Notes: generated by a model not told the origin, from the letters alone. A stretch of 64,000 bases of DNA from Ptychodera flava (GCF_041260155.1 NC_091946.1:36335776-36399775); one strand, 5' to 3'. Counted from the first letter of the stretch, positions 22,961 to 35,218 are shown. Translations and numbers: made by a program.

Positions 22961-25900
22961 TTATGATGACTGAGATCCAAACAAGACTTGCATGAGAGCC
23001 ACATAATTTACATATTGGATTCCTTCCGATGGTTTGTTGCCTGTCCAGCTCTGGTCCAGAGTCAGTGGAGGCTGTGTGTATTGGACATTGGTGATGGGAT
23101 TCTCTCTCCAGTTCAACAATCTGATAACACTGGCGTAGTTCACTTGTCCCTGTTCATTCATTTCAAGTCTGCATGGAATAAAGACAATGTGTTCGGGAAA
23201 TGAGCATTGGGTCAAAGTGTAAAAGGGCACATTGAGAAGATCAATACTTGTATCAAATGTATACATTTTTGCATATTCTATTTATACATTTCTTTTTGAT
23301 ACTTAGACTGTATTTGTGACATTTTCTGTGTAATCAGGATGAGCATATAAATAAACTTTACTGGAGTATTTCATTAATACATGTATCTTTATACTTGCAC
23401 AGATAGAACTCAGAACTTTCTATAGAGCTATATGCTGCGTGACTAAGTCATGACAAATCTCTTTAATGTTTTAGCTGAACTGTAGGGAAGTGTAACTATT
23501 TTGCCATAGATTGTCAAGTATAAATATTGTAACAGTTCTACTGGGCACATTCATTCATGCACAGACGGGCCACTTGGATAATTACATTTCTGATTTATCA
23601 AGAATAAATTAGGGTATGCAAGCCTGAGAAGGGGACTAAACAATTGTTGACTAATTTTCAACACATCTTCTTACCTTGAAATGATGGTTCTCAGCAAATC
23701 ATCCGGTATGGGCACATGGAAAGCATGACAGATCTGACGGATCTGTTCCGGATGAATGTATCCAGAGCCATCAGTGTCGTGGTGGGTGAAGCTCTCCATC
23801 AGCTTGACAAAGTTTTCAAAGTTGTCTTTGCGGAGCTGTTCCTGGGCGATTGACGCAAGCACGTTGATGTCAATAGTTTCCTCCTGTCTGTCACTGAAAT
23901 GACGTGCCAAGGTCATGATCTCATGTTCCACAAGTTTACTTCCTCCAACTTGGACTAGTAAGTTCCTGTGTGGAAATGGAAACAGTTCAGATGTTATAAT
24001 CCGTATGTCACATCTAATTTAATGTGTCAGTGGTTACTTAATTGTTTAACCTATTCAATTGTAATTAACTGTAAAAGGGTCCACAATCACCATTGCTAAC
24101 AATGGATTTAGACCAAACAATGATGATGGGTTAAAACACTAAACCAATAAGAATATATTCTGTATGATGTTATTACAGAATGATTGGTATTTTGTGAAAA
24201 TAAACTTTTATTTCAAGCAAACTCTTGACAACCCAATTTTTTAATGTGAGGACGTTATCAATTTTCACACATGAAAATAATTTAGTAAATATAGAGATCT
24301 TGGTAGGACCCTATTGTTTGTAGGGATGCAATTTGATTTACGTACAGGGTAATATGGATAAACAGGTTCTGGGTTTCACATGACATGAATCTGAAAAAAA
24401 CATTCATGGCCAGACAGTTTTGTGGTTTTGATGGATACAAAGTAGATAAAACAGCTGTTGGCAGAATATGAAATTTTCCCTGAATATATTTGAGAAAGAA
24501 ATGGACATTTCACTACAAAGCCACTGCCATGGTGACACATGACTGTAATTTTCTCATACTGACCTGAATTGTTCATATCGTATTTTGCCCTGGTTATCTG
24601 GATCATTCCTCTTGAAGAACTCTGATACCTGCTCTACATTATTCTGTCCATAGCTCTTCAGTTTGCTGACAATGGCACCAATGTTGGCTGCTGGGAACTG
24701 ATGTCAGATCACAAAAAACCAACAACATAAGTTAGCTGCACTGTGATACAATGGTGTATGATTAGCGGAATTTTAAATGAAAGATATTTTACTTGTTCTT
24801 GGTAGCTGTTTGAGACAATTTTGAAAAAATAAAGTGAGTATATTTTGAACTTCAAATATTTCATAATCTAACTTTGACTGATATACTAACCTCATCGGAT
24901 TGTTTTTCCATATAACGTAGTGCATACTCATCAGCGTCAGTGAGAATGAAGATATGACTGTTGAAGTCAACACGGCTGCCAACGTAGAGGTCAGAGGCCA
25001 TGTAATACTCTGATAGGGTAGTGCTGAACCGTGGCTGGTTAGGCTTCTTAACACGTCCCCTCTCCAAGAACTTGCCACCAATGATACCTGGGGACATAAT
25101 CAATGGAATCAATTTGTAACATTTGTTTTCATAGGATGCTAATCTGACAAGTGGCTCTTAAAATATATACTGACCAATCAAGAATGCTGTTCTATGCTGC
25201 TTAGTTCTCATTTGTTCCTGTACAAACACTTAGAGAAGTTATAGCAAGATTTAATCTTTCTTAATATGAGAAATAATTTACTGAAATCAAGTAGATCATG
25301 AGTAGATAATGCAAGATTTTTCGATCAATGAATATTCTCTACTGATAGAAAATTATCATCAATTAATTTGCATATCAAAAAAATTCTCATTGTACATTTT
25401 ACATAAATAAATTTATTTAGAAAATCAAGCATTAGATGATCATAAGATGAGCATAACAATTTATGGAACCAAGACCACTATATAATTCCAATTTTAACAC
25501 TACGAATAGTCAACAATGATGTGAATGCGTGTCAATTTGGAGTAAATGGGATCACTGAATGAGATGTGGTCAGGCAGCCAATGTGGACTAGACTTACCAG
25601 AATTTCTCTGTGGTGGTTCAAAGACAGCTATACTGTCATCAGACAAGAAGTATGAGATGATGAACCGCCTATCAATGTCGATAGGTTTGGTGGTGTCAAG
25701 ACGAGCAACAAAACGTAAAACATTGCTGTCAAGTCCATGTCTGTAAACAAATAACAAAACAAAAATTAGCATAAAACATTTCTTAAAATGATCAAAGTAT
25801 CTAAAACAGCAACATGTCATTGTCAATGACATAGTCCCCACTTGGTTAATGAATGTGGAAACCATAGTCATATTGGATTGTATCACAAAATAAATCTTAA

Positions 25901-28900
25901 TGCATGTGTATGACATAGGGAATAATCCTTGTATCAAGTTTGAAAGAAATGGCTCCAGGCATCTCTAAGAACTTTGCGTGAATGGATGCATGGACGCACA
26001 GACATGACCAAATCTATGAGTTCCTCTGGCCTTTGTCCATGGGGACTAATAGTTAAAAACTTTTATTAACATTCATTAAAGTGTTGTGCTTACTGACCTG
26101 TCTTTCTCCATGAATTTGATGAAATCTCTGCGAGGTGGTTTAGGCAGGAGACCCATGCATGAACACAGTGAATCCTCTTCTGATCCAAATCCATTGTAAG
26201 GTGGCCACTGTCTCTCCATCCTAGGTGCTGCTCCTCCCTTGTAGGCAATGGGTGCGAAGTTGTCTGAGAAAGAAAAAAATCCATGCATGTGAGAAATATG
26301 ACTTTCTCCTTTCAACTTCTTTACATATGTTGATCCTATGTTATCATCTGGACCAGTATACAGACAAGGCTACATCATTCATGGGATGTTTAAAAAAGAA
26401 AAACATCATTAAAAATTAAACCACGATCTAAAATGATAATAAAAATGTTTAGGTATCAGAGGATTACTCACCGAGTCCGTATTTAGTTCTGTAGTATTCT
26501 TTTGTAAATTCATCAGAGTCACAAAGGATAAACTTTCTTCCCCATACATTGAGTACAGCACCGATCTGTAGATCATTGTCCTTGTAGTAGTCAGTTACCA
26601 CGGCACCAGTCTGTCGGCAAGAACAGAGACAGTATGATTTAGCTAGCCTTCTTCAAACATATGAGGCATAAGACAAACTGACATTTTCACTCTCAATTAG
26701 ATTTGTAAACCTATCAGAATCACTGAAAGTAATGCTGTAACTTTACATGGCAGTTGAAAATCGAGATATATTGTCTCACTTTGTTTGCTCCAGATTAGTA
26801 TGAACTCCTTGCTCAAATAAAGAAGAGATATGTTATGCTAACCCTAGTAGTAAGGTCATCTGCATTTCAGATTTTAATTGTTGAACTTGATACATTGTTT
26901 CAGTACATTTTTTACAATAATTTGTTTATGAATAAATCATGTAAGTTTTCTATCATTTGATACAATCTCAGATTACCATTGAAATAACCACTTTGCAAAG
27001 ACGCTTCCAATTTTAATAACTGATGTCTTACCTTTAGACTGTCAAGAATATATCTTCCACCATGGCCCATTGGTCCAAACACATTCAGCACAGTACGTCC
27101 TGTGATCTCACCAGGCTGTCGGAGGGACTCTGGAGCACTCTTAGGCAAGCGAGCACGACGTAGGAACATAGGAGCAGCATCACGGCCAGAATTTGCCGGA
27201 ATTACTTCACGGATCTCAATGGTGTCGTCAGCAAGGAAGTAGTGTAAGATCATCTCTCGAGAATCACCAAACATGTTATCAGTGTCGTCCCAGTAGCAGT
27301 AGAAACGCAAGACGTGACGATCGTGATCCAAGAACTGCTTGAGGGTGTCAACTTTCTCATATGGACGGAGAGGCTGCTGTGATTCATCCATCTACATTTA
27401 GAGAAAATGTATAAATGGAAATTAAAGATATGTTTCTGCAACTTTCTTTCAAAACTTGATGTTGAAGTGTAGACTGGAAGCTTGGTAACAGATGCCAAAT
27501 AATCAATGAATATCTCTTCATCAACAGTAAGGGTATCCAAGGCATGAGGGGCTATACAATGAAAATTGAATGATGTATGAATGTTTTTACGCTAAAAAGT
27601 AAACTATCTAAGTGATTGCTTTGCTAAGCAGAATGCATTCTTCAACCAAAATATTAACAAGTTTTCCATACTGTTAAATGTATCTATACTGGTAGTAATA
27701 TCAATACATCATTACATTATTAAATGAAAATGTTTGACTGAAAGTGACAGTGGCATGTGTGTGGCCCATTTATCTCCTTACTGAAAACACAACCTTTTTC
27801 AGTATACTTACACCTTTCCTGTGTGAAGTGTACGGATCATCGGGTGTGTCTGCAGGTAGAGATACCCTCACACCGAGTTTACGCAGGAAGTTGTAAGTGA
27901 ACTGATCACAGCTGGTGATCTTGAATGTACGGGAATAGAGATTGATCTCCTTGCCGACATTGAAATCCTCTACAGTGTAAAACTGGTCATCATTTGGTGG
28001 AGGCAGTGGGATGCGATGGCGCCGGATTAGTGTACCTGGAAGATGTCAAATAATTAAAATCAGGATAAATTAATATTTGGTTTACACAGTGTGGCCATTA
28101 TTAAAGCGTCCATTGTTTTGTTACTTTTGCATTGTGCACTGCTATGTATGATGTGTACTCATCATGTATGTGTATGTACTTGTTATTCTGCATTTCATGC
28201 CTTCATGTAAAAAATTACTAACATAATATGTAATTTCTGTGTAAAAGTATCCCATAAATTTTTGGGCGTGGATGTTTATGAAAGTTTAAACAGCATAACC
28301 TTTTACCTTGAGGTATTCCACTGTTTGTAACTTGGGGTTCTGTCACCTGGATGGAATCGTCTTCAAGATAGAAATATATTCTACATTTCCTAATTCTGTA
28401 CTGTTCTTCCCTTTTTTCATGGACAGCCTCTTGGAAGTAGGCATCGAAACAGAGTACCTGTCTGTCAAATGCAACCCAGGCTGGTGCAGCGTTGCCTTCA
28501 CCCCTAGGGATGTTACTTTGTCTTGGCTTGGCTTTCTGACCCAACAGTCTGTCACCACCAATGCCTGGTTTGTGCTCACCAACTAGAAGTGACACATCAT
28601 TGCAATAGTCGAAGTGGTGAGATTTGTGATACTTCTCCCTGCCAAGCTGTAGAAAGACATTTCATTTGTTATTTACAGTGAAGTAGGATATTTTACAATA
28701 TAACATTCTTGGATTTGCACACATCATAGGGCTGAGAAATAGACATTCATTGTTTACAGACCTTTTTAGCGCAAGTTTCCACAAAACATCAAAAGCGAAA
28801 CGATAGAAACATGAAGAAATGTTGTAATGCTATGAAACGAAATAAAGCAAGCTTGAGGGACCCCAGATAAGAAGGATGTCTTGGACCACTTTGAGAAAGT

Positions 28901-29204
28901 TGGATTTCTCACTATGCCAGGCACTGGCTGTACAACTGCTTGTGACTGATGAGATAATAAGACACTGCTTTTAAAAACACGTGTACACTTTTCTCTAATA
29001 CCATACGAACTAAGTGTTGATGTTCAGAAATTTGTTCCAAGTATTTGTTATTCAGTTCGCCTCTCCCAACCTTTATCTTCGATTTCATCGGCCATGATGT
29101 TGTCATGTGTGTGCAACTCTGTTTTCGAACACTGCAAAATTCCTACACTGAATTACACTCACCTTCGGATTGAACGAGTTCCCAGGTAGAAATGGTAACG
29201 ACAT
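22961..29204 (-). CDS. EFHC2: EFHC2, EF-hand and DM10 domain ciliary microtubule inner protein
   Basis: Eleven coding exons in transcript order: 29,163-29,204; 28,307-28,646; 27,812-28,035; 27,032-27,391; 26,472-26,610; 26,098-26,263; 25,598-25,740; 24,891-25,087; 24,564-24,697; 23,675-23,965; 22,961-23,168. Phases join cleanly to 2,244 nt, 747 aa against 749 in human EFHC2. The start MSLPFLPGNSF matches the family N-terminus. DM10 domains lie near residues 71-178, 218-365 and 408-525. The stretch RRHRIPLPPPNDDQFYTVED is close to human EFHC2 and unlike EFHC1. EF-hand loops follow at about 550-700 (NDPDNQGKI and HDTDGSGYI), then the EFHC2-type tail. Known role: lines the inside of ciliary doublet microtubules. 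At exon 3 a GT at 27,813-27,812 is skipped in favour of GTAAGT at 27,811, which alone keeps phase 0. Confidence 0.97.
23169..29162. other. Introns of EFHC2
   Basis: Ten introns of 0.2-0.6 kb (23,169-23,674; 23,966-24,563; 24,698-24,890; 25,088-25,597; 25,741-26,097; 26,264-26,471; 26,611-27,031; 27,392-27,811; 28,036-28,306; 28,647-29,162). All are AT-rich. The only insertion I recognise is the 213-bp GTCCCC element in the 25,741-26,097 intron. Confidence 0.75.
25834..26046 (-). mobile_element. Compact GTCCCC-ended MITE, 213 bp
   Basis: The element begins GTCCCCAC, ends GGGGAC, and is flanked by TA on both sides, fitting a TA target duplication. Reverse-complemented, it aligns end to end with the larger element at 37,273-38,711: the words GATTTGGTCATGTC, CCATTCACGC, AGAGATGCCTGGAGC, TTTCAAACTTG, ATGTCATACA and GATACAATCCAATATG occur in the same order. 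It holds a single copy of the unit that is tandemly repeated in the large element. It sits in an EFHC2 intron in the opposite orientation to the large copy. No coding capacity. Confidence 0.8.
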
Positions 29205-29749
29205 CTTCCGCCGCTGTCTAGGTCAAATCAATTCAAAATAATACAGAAATCAGCACAATTTTTGTGAAAGTAAGTGTCTCCCAGTTGTGTGTATCGACAG
29301 CTCAGTTACCTTCTGAACTGATATCCTCAGCGACTGCTGTTGACTCGGTTGCTACCCTCACCAGACTGTTGTGTATATTCATCCGCCACATCTGGTATGT
29401 GCACCAAAATAGTATATTTTGTGTTTATTTCATCAAATATGCAACAATTTTATTTATATATTCGATTCAACAGTTTTGGATTGCGTGATATACAATTTTG
29501 TGCACTGAAGTTTACATATTATGTACTACTTAGGGCGCGTAGGAGTCGCAAGGAGTTGTTTGAGTAAAAAGTCATAACGTAGCAACCCACAGGAAGTAAA
29601 CAGTTTTTGTTTGCTTGTACATCTTTCCTCCAGAAGCCTTTCGCATGAACTGTCCCAACCTACATTGCGGTAAATACGACCGAGGACATCGTCTGAACAG
29701 CTGAACGCAGAGCCAGCCGTAACATTATGTTACGAAGCCGCCAGAGACC
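29205..29749. promoter_or_regulatory. Bidirectional promoter between EFHC2 and CMC4
   Basis: Only 545 bp separate the two start codons, which point away from each other, so the region must hold both promoters and 5' UTRs unless an unseen non-coding exon exists. It contains two copies of GTAGCAACC, an RFX half-site, in opposite orientations: 29,348-29,356 (as GGTTGCTAC on the plus strand) and 29,579-29,587. RFX factors drive ciliary genes such as EFHC2. I see no TATA box at a convincing distance from either start. Confidence 0.5.
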
Positions 29750-32085
29750 ATGTCACAACCAAGGAAGAACGCGGAACCATGTAAAAAATACGCGTGTGAG
29801 ATTCAAAGATGTCTGAAAGGTAGGGATCGTGAATGGCGGAGTTTTGCTGAAACTTCACGGTATCAAAACTCTCAACATGATGACAAGAAAGGGAAGTTTG
29901 AACCACAGCACAGGCGCACGTGGAGGACCTCTACTGTCATACTCTAAACATGATCGAGTGGAAGCATTCACATGCGCCCGGAGTTTGAACATGTATATTC
30001 GGTCAGGCCTTTTAACAAACAAAACGAAGATATTGGAACAAAACCGTTGTCGGTATAGTTTGACAATTTGTCAATTTAGACAGTAGAAGCGAGATTCCAC
30101 TTCTACGATCTATGTGCATGGACCATGCAGATGGAAGCAACTACTGCAACTAGCTTTTCTCTCTGCGTCTATGTATTGAAGCTGGCAAGTTCAGATGTCT
30201 TAGGTATGATAAATGACACGAAATATTACAACGCAGACCGTAGATCACAGGAAGTCAGTGCGTTCACAAGAAGATAACACTTCGCTTTGTGAGGCCGCAG
30301 TTGTTGGATGACATGGGCCTCACTAATTGGCGTGTCAAGCGCCTGTGTCCCGGCCTGTAGACTAGTTTAAAAGTGTATGAAAATGACTATTAGTGCAAGA
30401 TGCGAGGTATAATATATTCAAATATGCAGATTACACTAATGAGCATTGTTTCGGTATTATAATTCTATGCTAATGACCCTTAATCAATGCGGAATATTCA
30501 TGTACCTCGGATCTTGCATTGTATAGAAAATGAGGTCACACGTATTTTGTTGAACTTTGTATACTAAGTACCAGTAATTCTAATTTCTTTTTGTTGTGTT
30601 TTGGGCTTCATGGCAAACATACGTATTCTGTAATGTCCGCCCTATGCTTGAATAGGCAAGTTTGAGGTATTTTTACAGAGATTAAATATAAGAACAAATT
30701 CAAGATCATACCGTGTCCATATGGTGTCGAATGGGATATATAAATAGAGCACCTCAAGTTAATGCTAAATAATCAAATCAGTAATAAAAGCATATTTGGA
30801 TATGTGTTCAAGTGTTTTAGTCACCACACTAAACATTTTAATCATTCATTAATTTCTCAGAAAGTTATTTATCAGTCTCAGAGCAGTGAAAGTATATTGT
30901 GCTGTTCACACACAGGCCATTAAAATGCCTCTGAAATGGCTCTGGCACCATTGTGGCGCTCTCAAGTGGTTCTGAAACATTTCAAATTCGAGACTGTTTA
31001 GCTGGCCAGACCTGAGCTGGTGTAGGGATTAACTCTATTCGTAACTCGACATGTGGACCTATTGAGCCGCGCTTCAGAGCCATCTTAAACATCCTCACGC
31101 GACAAGTATTTGTGACATATTACAAACAACAACCAACATTCAATTTCTCTTCGTCATGGCTGCCGAACAGAGCACTACATCTCATGGCAATAATCGGTTA
31201 TGAGATCAGTCTGCTTATCTCAGTCTGGGCGGACGAAAGTATTCAGAGAATACTGAATGGAACTTGTGAAGACTTCGTGTACAAAAAATTTCTGCAAGGG
31301 CTGTAAAAAAGGGTTAAATATAGGACAGATGATCAGTGCCACTGCAAGATAAAGGCACTGAAACTGAAGTACAAAGTAGTTGTTGACAGCAACAGGCAGT
31401 ACAACAGTACGACATCATTCATGTCAGCCATCTTGTTACAATGCTGTATGCTTGACCGTATACACCTTTTGAACTTAAAGACCAAAACAAAGACTTGATT
31501 TTGTGTGTGTGTGTGGACTCAATTATTAATCCTCTGTGTTTGCAAATCACAAATAGTGTCACAGAAACATTTCCAATTTTTTCCTGTCTGAACATAGTAT
31601 AAATTTTAATTTTTGTGTACAAATAAGTAGGTATCAAATAGATATCATTCTAGATTTCCTTGCACACAGCCCAAATAAAGAAACTGACAGTCATGGTTGG
31701 AGATTTGATATGTGTGAACTGCTCATGTGTGAGAGTAGACTTGGGCAAAATAAAAAAAAGGCAAAACAAAAATGCCATGAAAATATCATTTATAAGTACA
31801 TTATTCCCATTTAAACATGGCTGTACTTCATGTGCAGTACAATATGCAAAAGTATGCAAATTTTAAGGTCTTGTCAATGAAATGTGTAACAATTGTTTGG
31901 TTGATAAGCTGTAACAAAACGTCTGTTTCCTTCCAGCCCATAAATATAATGAAGAAGCCTGTAAAGATGTGATACGGCAGATGGCAAAGTGTTGTGAAAA
32001 ATTTGGAACTGAAGATTCAGAATGCTGCTCAGGATTTAAGAACACGCACAAACGTTTCCTACAAAATGATGGAGTGACGCTTTAG
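29750..32085 (+). CDS. CMC4: CMC4, small twin-CX9C mitochondrial protein
   Basis: Two coding exons, 29,750-29,819 and 31,937-32,085, joined in phase 1 across a GT-AG intron of 2.1 kb, give 72 aa (human CMC4, 68 aa). Cysteines are paired as CKKYACEIQRC, CKDVIRQMAKC and CEKFGTEDSEC, each CX9C, followed by CSGF as in human CMC4; the phrase ACEIQRCL matches human ACEIQKCL. Family members are imported into the mitochondrial intermembrane space and folded by the MIA40 disulfide relay; the precise role of CMC4 is not settled. The gene is divergent from EFHC2 and convergent with FUNDC1. The 3' end of exon 2 is partly duplicated downstream. Cysteine spacing and sequence make the call secure; the exact donor is less so, because AAAG/GTAGGG is a weak site. 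Confidence 0.93.
29820..31936. other. Intron of CMC4
   Basis: A 2.1-kb intron without a recognisable second gene. A small foldback lies at 30,393-30,519, a (TG)n run near 31,502-31,515, and the word AAAAAGGGTTAA at about 31,304-31,315 recalls a piggyBac-type end but has no partner. Confidence 0.6.
30393..30519. mobile_element. Small TIR element, about 127 bp
   Basis: TGCAAGATGCGAGGTA at the left end is mirrored by TACCTCGGATCTTGCA at the right end, 15 of 16 bases. The interior is AT-rich and non-coding. No clear TSD was found. It is probably a MITE. Confidence 0.5.
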
Positions 32086-32600
32086 CGCTGTGACATTGGT
32101 CTCGCAGTTCAGAACCCAACACCTTAAGGCACTTTGAATGAACAAGAAACACAAAAAATGGTCATTGTTGCAGTTTTAACAGTCAAATCAATATACTTAT
32201 GAACAGCATGATGAAGTTGCATGGTGCATTGCATTTTGTGAGATCTCCTCATGACTCATGTGCTGGTATTGGGTGTAGGAAACCTTGGTTTTGTCAATGT
32301 CAAAGGTCACCTTTCAAATTTAAATCTTAGGCAAGGGAATAAGAGGGGTCATATGTCTTGGAAGTATATAAGCTGATGTATTGAAATATGTGAAAAACAA
32401 TCAACATTAGTACTGCTGTCAGTTTGTAAGACTTGGGTTTCAATGTATGATGGAATGACACTTTAGCACTGCGTTGGTCTTGCAGTCCAGAACCCAACAT
32501 GTTGTGTGGACAAGAAACTCTAAAAATTGTCACGGTTGTAGTTTTAACATGTAGTTTTTATGTGATTAATGGAAACGCCATTGAATTTGCATGGTCAAAG
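32066..32600 (+). repeat. Duplicated 3' end of CMC4
   Basis: The segment 32,066-32,230 (last codons of CMC4 plus 3' UTR) recurs about 380 bp downstream at 32,447-32,600. Shared words include ATGATGGARTGACRCTTTAG, then TTGGTCT-GCAGT-CAGAACCCAACA, then CAAGAAAC, GTTTTAACA and TTGCATGGT. The second copy includes a relic of the stop codon and lies wholly in the 3' UTR. Substitutions and small gaps indicate a fairly old duplication. Confidence 0.75.
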
Positions 32601-33426
32601 TAAAATTTTATGAAACAAAAGTGTTTGACTTGACCATCAACAAGAAGCCTTCCGTACATCTTGTCCAAAATCATTATCAATTCAGTGTACTGGAAAACTC
32701 GCTTCCTCTTAATTGATAGAATGAAGATGTGCGAACATTTCACATTTGTGAAAATGTCATATACCAGTACGCTTTGTAAAGTTGAATTCAACATGATGTA
32801 GAAATGTGATGTATTTTGTAACATATGATTTATGTATTCCAAGCTGATATATGTTGAGACACATGAGAATAGAATCCATCATTAGATACGGTTCATGAGA
32901 AATGTAACCTTTGTTTCATGAGGATAAACTACATTTCTTTAGCAACAACAAAAGTACTATAAAAGAAATGAGAAATATTTTTCAAGAGCTATTACTTCAG
33001 ACTTTCATTATGATGGGCCTGTCAGCTTCTTGTCAAAGATTACACTGACCCGATGATTGAAATCCTTAGATGCCAACATGATCATATCTGTGTAATTGTG
33101 TGCTTGGCAGCTAGTTACATCAACTGATTACATGTTTAGCTTTTGGGATTTGATCTGCAGTGTGACTGTATCCTGATGTAAATGTGTCTGAATTTCGTGT
33201 TGCGTGCAGCTGAAGATGACAAGACTATAGATAACATGTTCTTGAAATGAATGTCCAGTTTCATGAAACAATGTGTCAATGCGCACACCGTATCGTATTA
33301 TTATTCTATTAAGTTATTGTAAGTTCTTAATTACGAGACATAAAATTAACTTGATGATTGAAATTCTGTGAAACGTATGCCAGGGATATTTAAGTTCTAG
33401 AAATGTTTTATAATAATGAATTTGCA

Positions 33427-33445
33427 AATAAAATGTGTGAATAAA
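33427..33445 (+). promoter_or_regulatory. Likely polyadenylation signal of CMC4
   Basis: AATAAA at 33,427-33,432 and a second AATAAAGG near 33,440, followed by the GT-rich TGATGTGTG at about 33,461. This would give CMC4 a 3' UTR of about 1.35 kb. It is the first AATAAA with a plausible downstream element that I found after the stop. Confidence 0.4.
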
Positions 33446-33667
33446 GGTTATGCTATAATATGATGTGTGAAAATCATGCATTCTTTATGTTTTACTTTCC
33501 TGTTGGTGCAACCTCATCATCCCCATTTCTTTGTGTATACTGATAGGTCCAAACAGATAAAGGGCCAGTAATGCTAACTTTTGATAATATTCAGCATTTT
33601 TAATTTGAATGTGAACCATAATTCTTTGTTCTACTCCCCAAGGCATGTTGAGATACGCAGTGTTCAG

Positions 33668-33795
33668 CTTGTCAACTCCGCCAATACATGTGTAAACTGC
33701 ATTGTTATTGTTGAAAAGTGACTTCTAGTGCGGACTAGAATTCAAATGTAAACAATAACAATGCATTTTACACATATGGATGGTAAGTTGACAAG
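33668..33795. mobile_element. Foldback element, about 128 bp
   Basis: The left arm CTTGTCAAC...ATGTGTAAA...TGCATTGTTATTGTT is repeated in inverse at the right (AACAATAACAATGCA...TTTACACAT...GTTGACAAG). The centre holds a second palindrome (TTCTAGTGCGGACTAGAA). The arms have diverged in places. No flanking duplication was found. Confidence 0.6.
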
Positions 33796-34347
33796 GTAAG
33801 TAGTCGCTGTTTCAACATTCTTTTTGGAGTAGCATAAGATGGTGCCATTTACATACAAAAGAAATAGCGTAGGGGACATATCAAAGTCTTGTTGAGAAAA
33901 GGTTAAGATCTGATTATTCCGTGTAACTACTGGTAGTTGTATCTACTATCTGACAGTTTGAAAATTTTTTGTAGGCTTATGAATTCATCAATGTTTCTTC
34001 CAATCTCAAATTCATTGCAACAAACCTGTCCTCAAAGGTTGTACTACCTACTCAATATAACTGCAATATGGGTAAGTACAATATGGGTGTTTAATAGTTG
34101 GTATCATTTCTACTTACACAAGTCAGTACCATCAAATATAAACTTGATCAGGCATTGAAAACTACCATTTTCAATTGTAATGAAAGTTTTAATTATTCAT
34201 TTTCCTGCACAATTAATTTCATTATATTCCCATTTTCTTTGGTAGTGCAGGAAATAGTTCACATAATCACCAGTGGGACAGTACATACCATATTATATGG
34301 GTGGGTATTTTTCCTTTACTTTGGTAAAGCACATGTACAGACATCTA

Positions 34348-34433
34348 CTCAATATTTACGCGCCCACGTAAACTTGTCAGAATCATGTTGCTCAATATTT
34401 ACGCGCCCACGTAAACTTGTCAGAATCATGTTA
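34348..34433. repeat. Perfect tandem duplication, 2 x 43 bp
   Basis: The unit begins CTCAATATTTACGCGCCCAC and ends AATCATGTT. The copies at 34,348-34,390 and 34,391-34,433 appear identical except at the last base, so the duplication is recent or constrained. It contains the near-palindrome TACGCGCCCACGTA, unusual for this AT-rich spacer. Confidence 0.85.
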
Positions 34434-35101
34434 TTGGCATGAACATACAAATTTTCAACAGAAACATGAAACAAGGATATCTGCAAGTAGTTACAATGTG
34501 GAGAAGGTGACTTATTCTCACTCCTGTCTGTGTAGGTAAATTTCACATCATTTGTATCATATATCAGAGTTGGTCAAGCTCAGAAGCATTTGTTTGAAAA
34601 TCTAAGCTTGAATTGGCTAAAAAGGTGTAAATAAGATGACAAACTCTCTTTGGCTATAGTGCCATGTCCTTCGCTTTTTACTTCTCGCTTAAATTCTAAG
34701 CAACACATCTCTCTGGAAATTGATTTTCTAATCTATTTGGATATATCCCATAATTGAAATGGCCTTGGTGATATGCAATAGATCATTATTTACCCACAGT
34801 GCCAAGGAACTACACTGACACAGTGCATACCATAAGATAGATCTTCCAAGCTTTATTCAGAGTGCAACAAAACAGACAGGCAAAAGTTACTAAAGGTGAA
34901 ATTTAAGTTACAGTGCTTACATCTCACTATGTGGTAAAGCTCAAGAAAATTACCTAATACCAATGCTACATGATTCATTAGTGGGCAAACTTCATCTTTG
35001 CATATTAATGATATTGAGCTATTGTTTTGAAACAAGGAGTTGGGGCAAGATTAAGTTATGTGTTTGACACTGACATTTCTTGCCATAACTTCAATTTTTT
35101 T

Positions 35102-35218
35102 CACATTAATATTAATTGATCTGTCTATGACAAGATAATGTTGATTTTTTGAGGTATAGACCACATTAATATTGATCTGTCTATGACAAGATAATGTTGA
35201 TTTTGTGAGGTATAGACC
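35102..35218. repeat. Tandem duplication, about 2 x 58 bp
   Basis: The unit contains CACATTAATATT, GATCTGTCTATGACAAGATA, ATGTTGATTTT and GAGGTATAGAC. The first copy is 60 bp, the second 57 bp with a small deletion and one substitution. No coding potential. Confidence 0.85.

Noticed and set aside
28308-28586. 92-codon plus-strand frame antisense to EFHC2 exon 2
   Set aside because: Antisense shadow of a conserved coding exon with no domain of its own.
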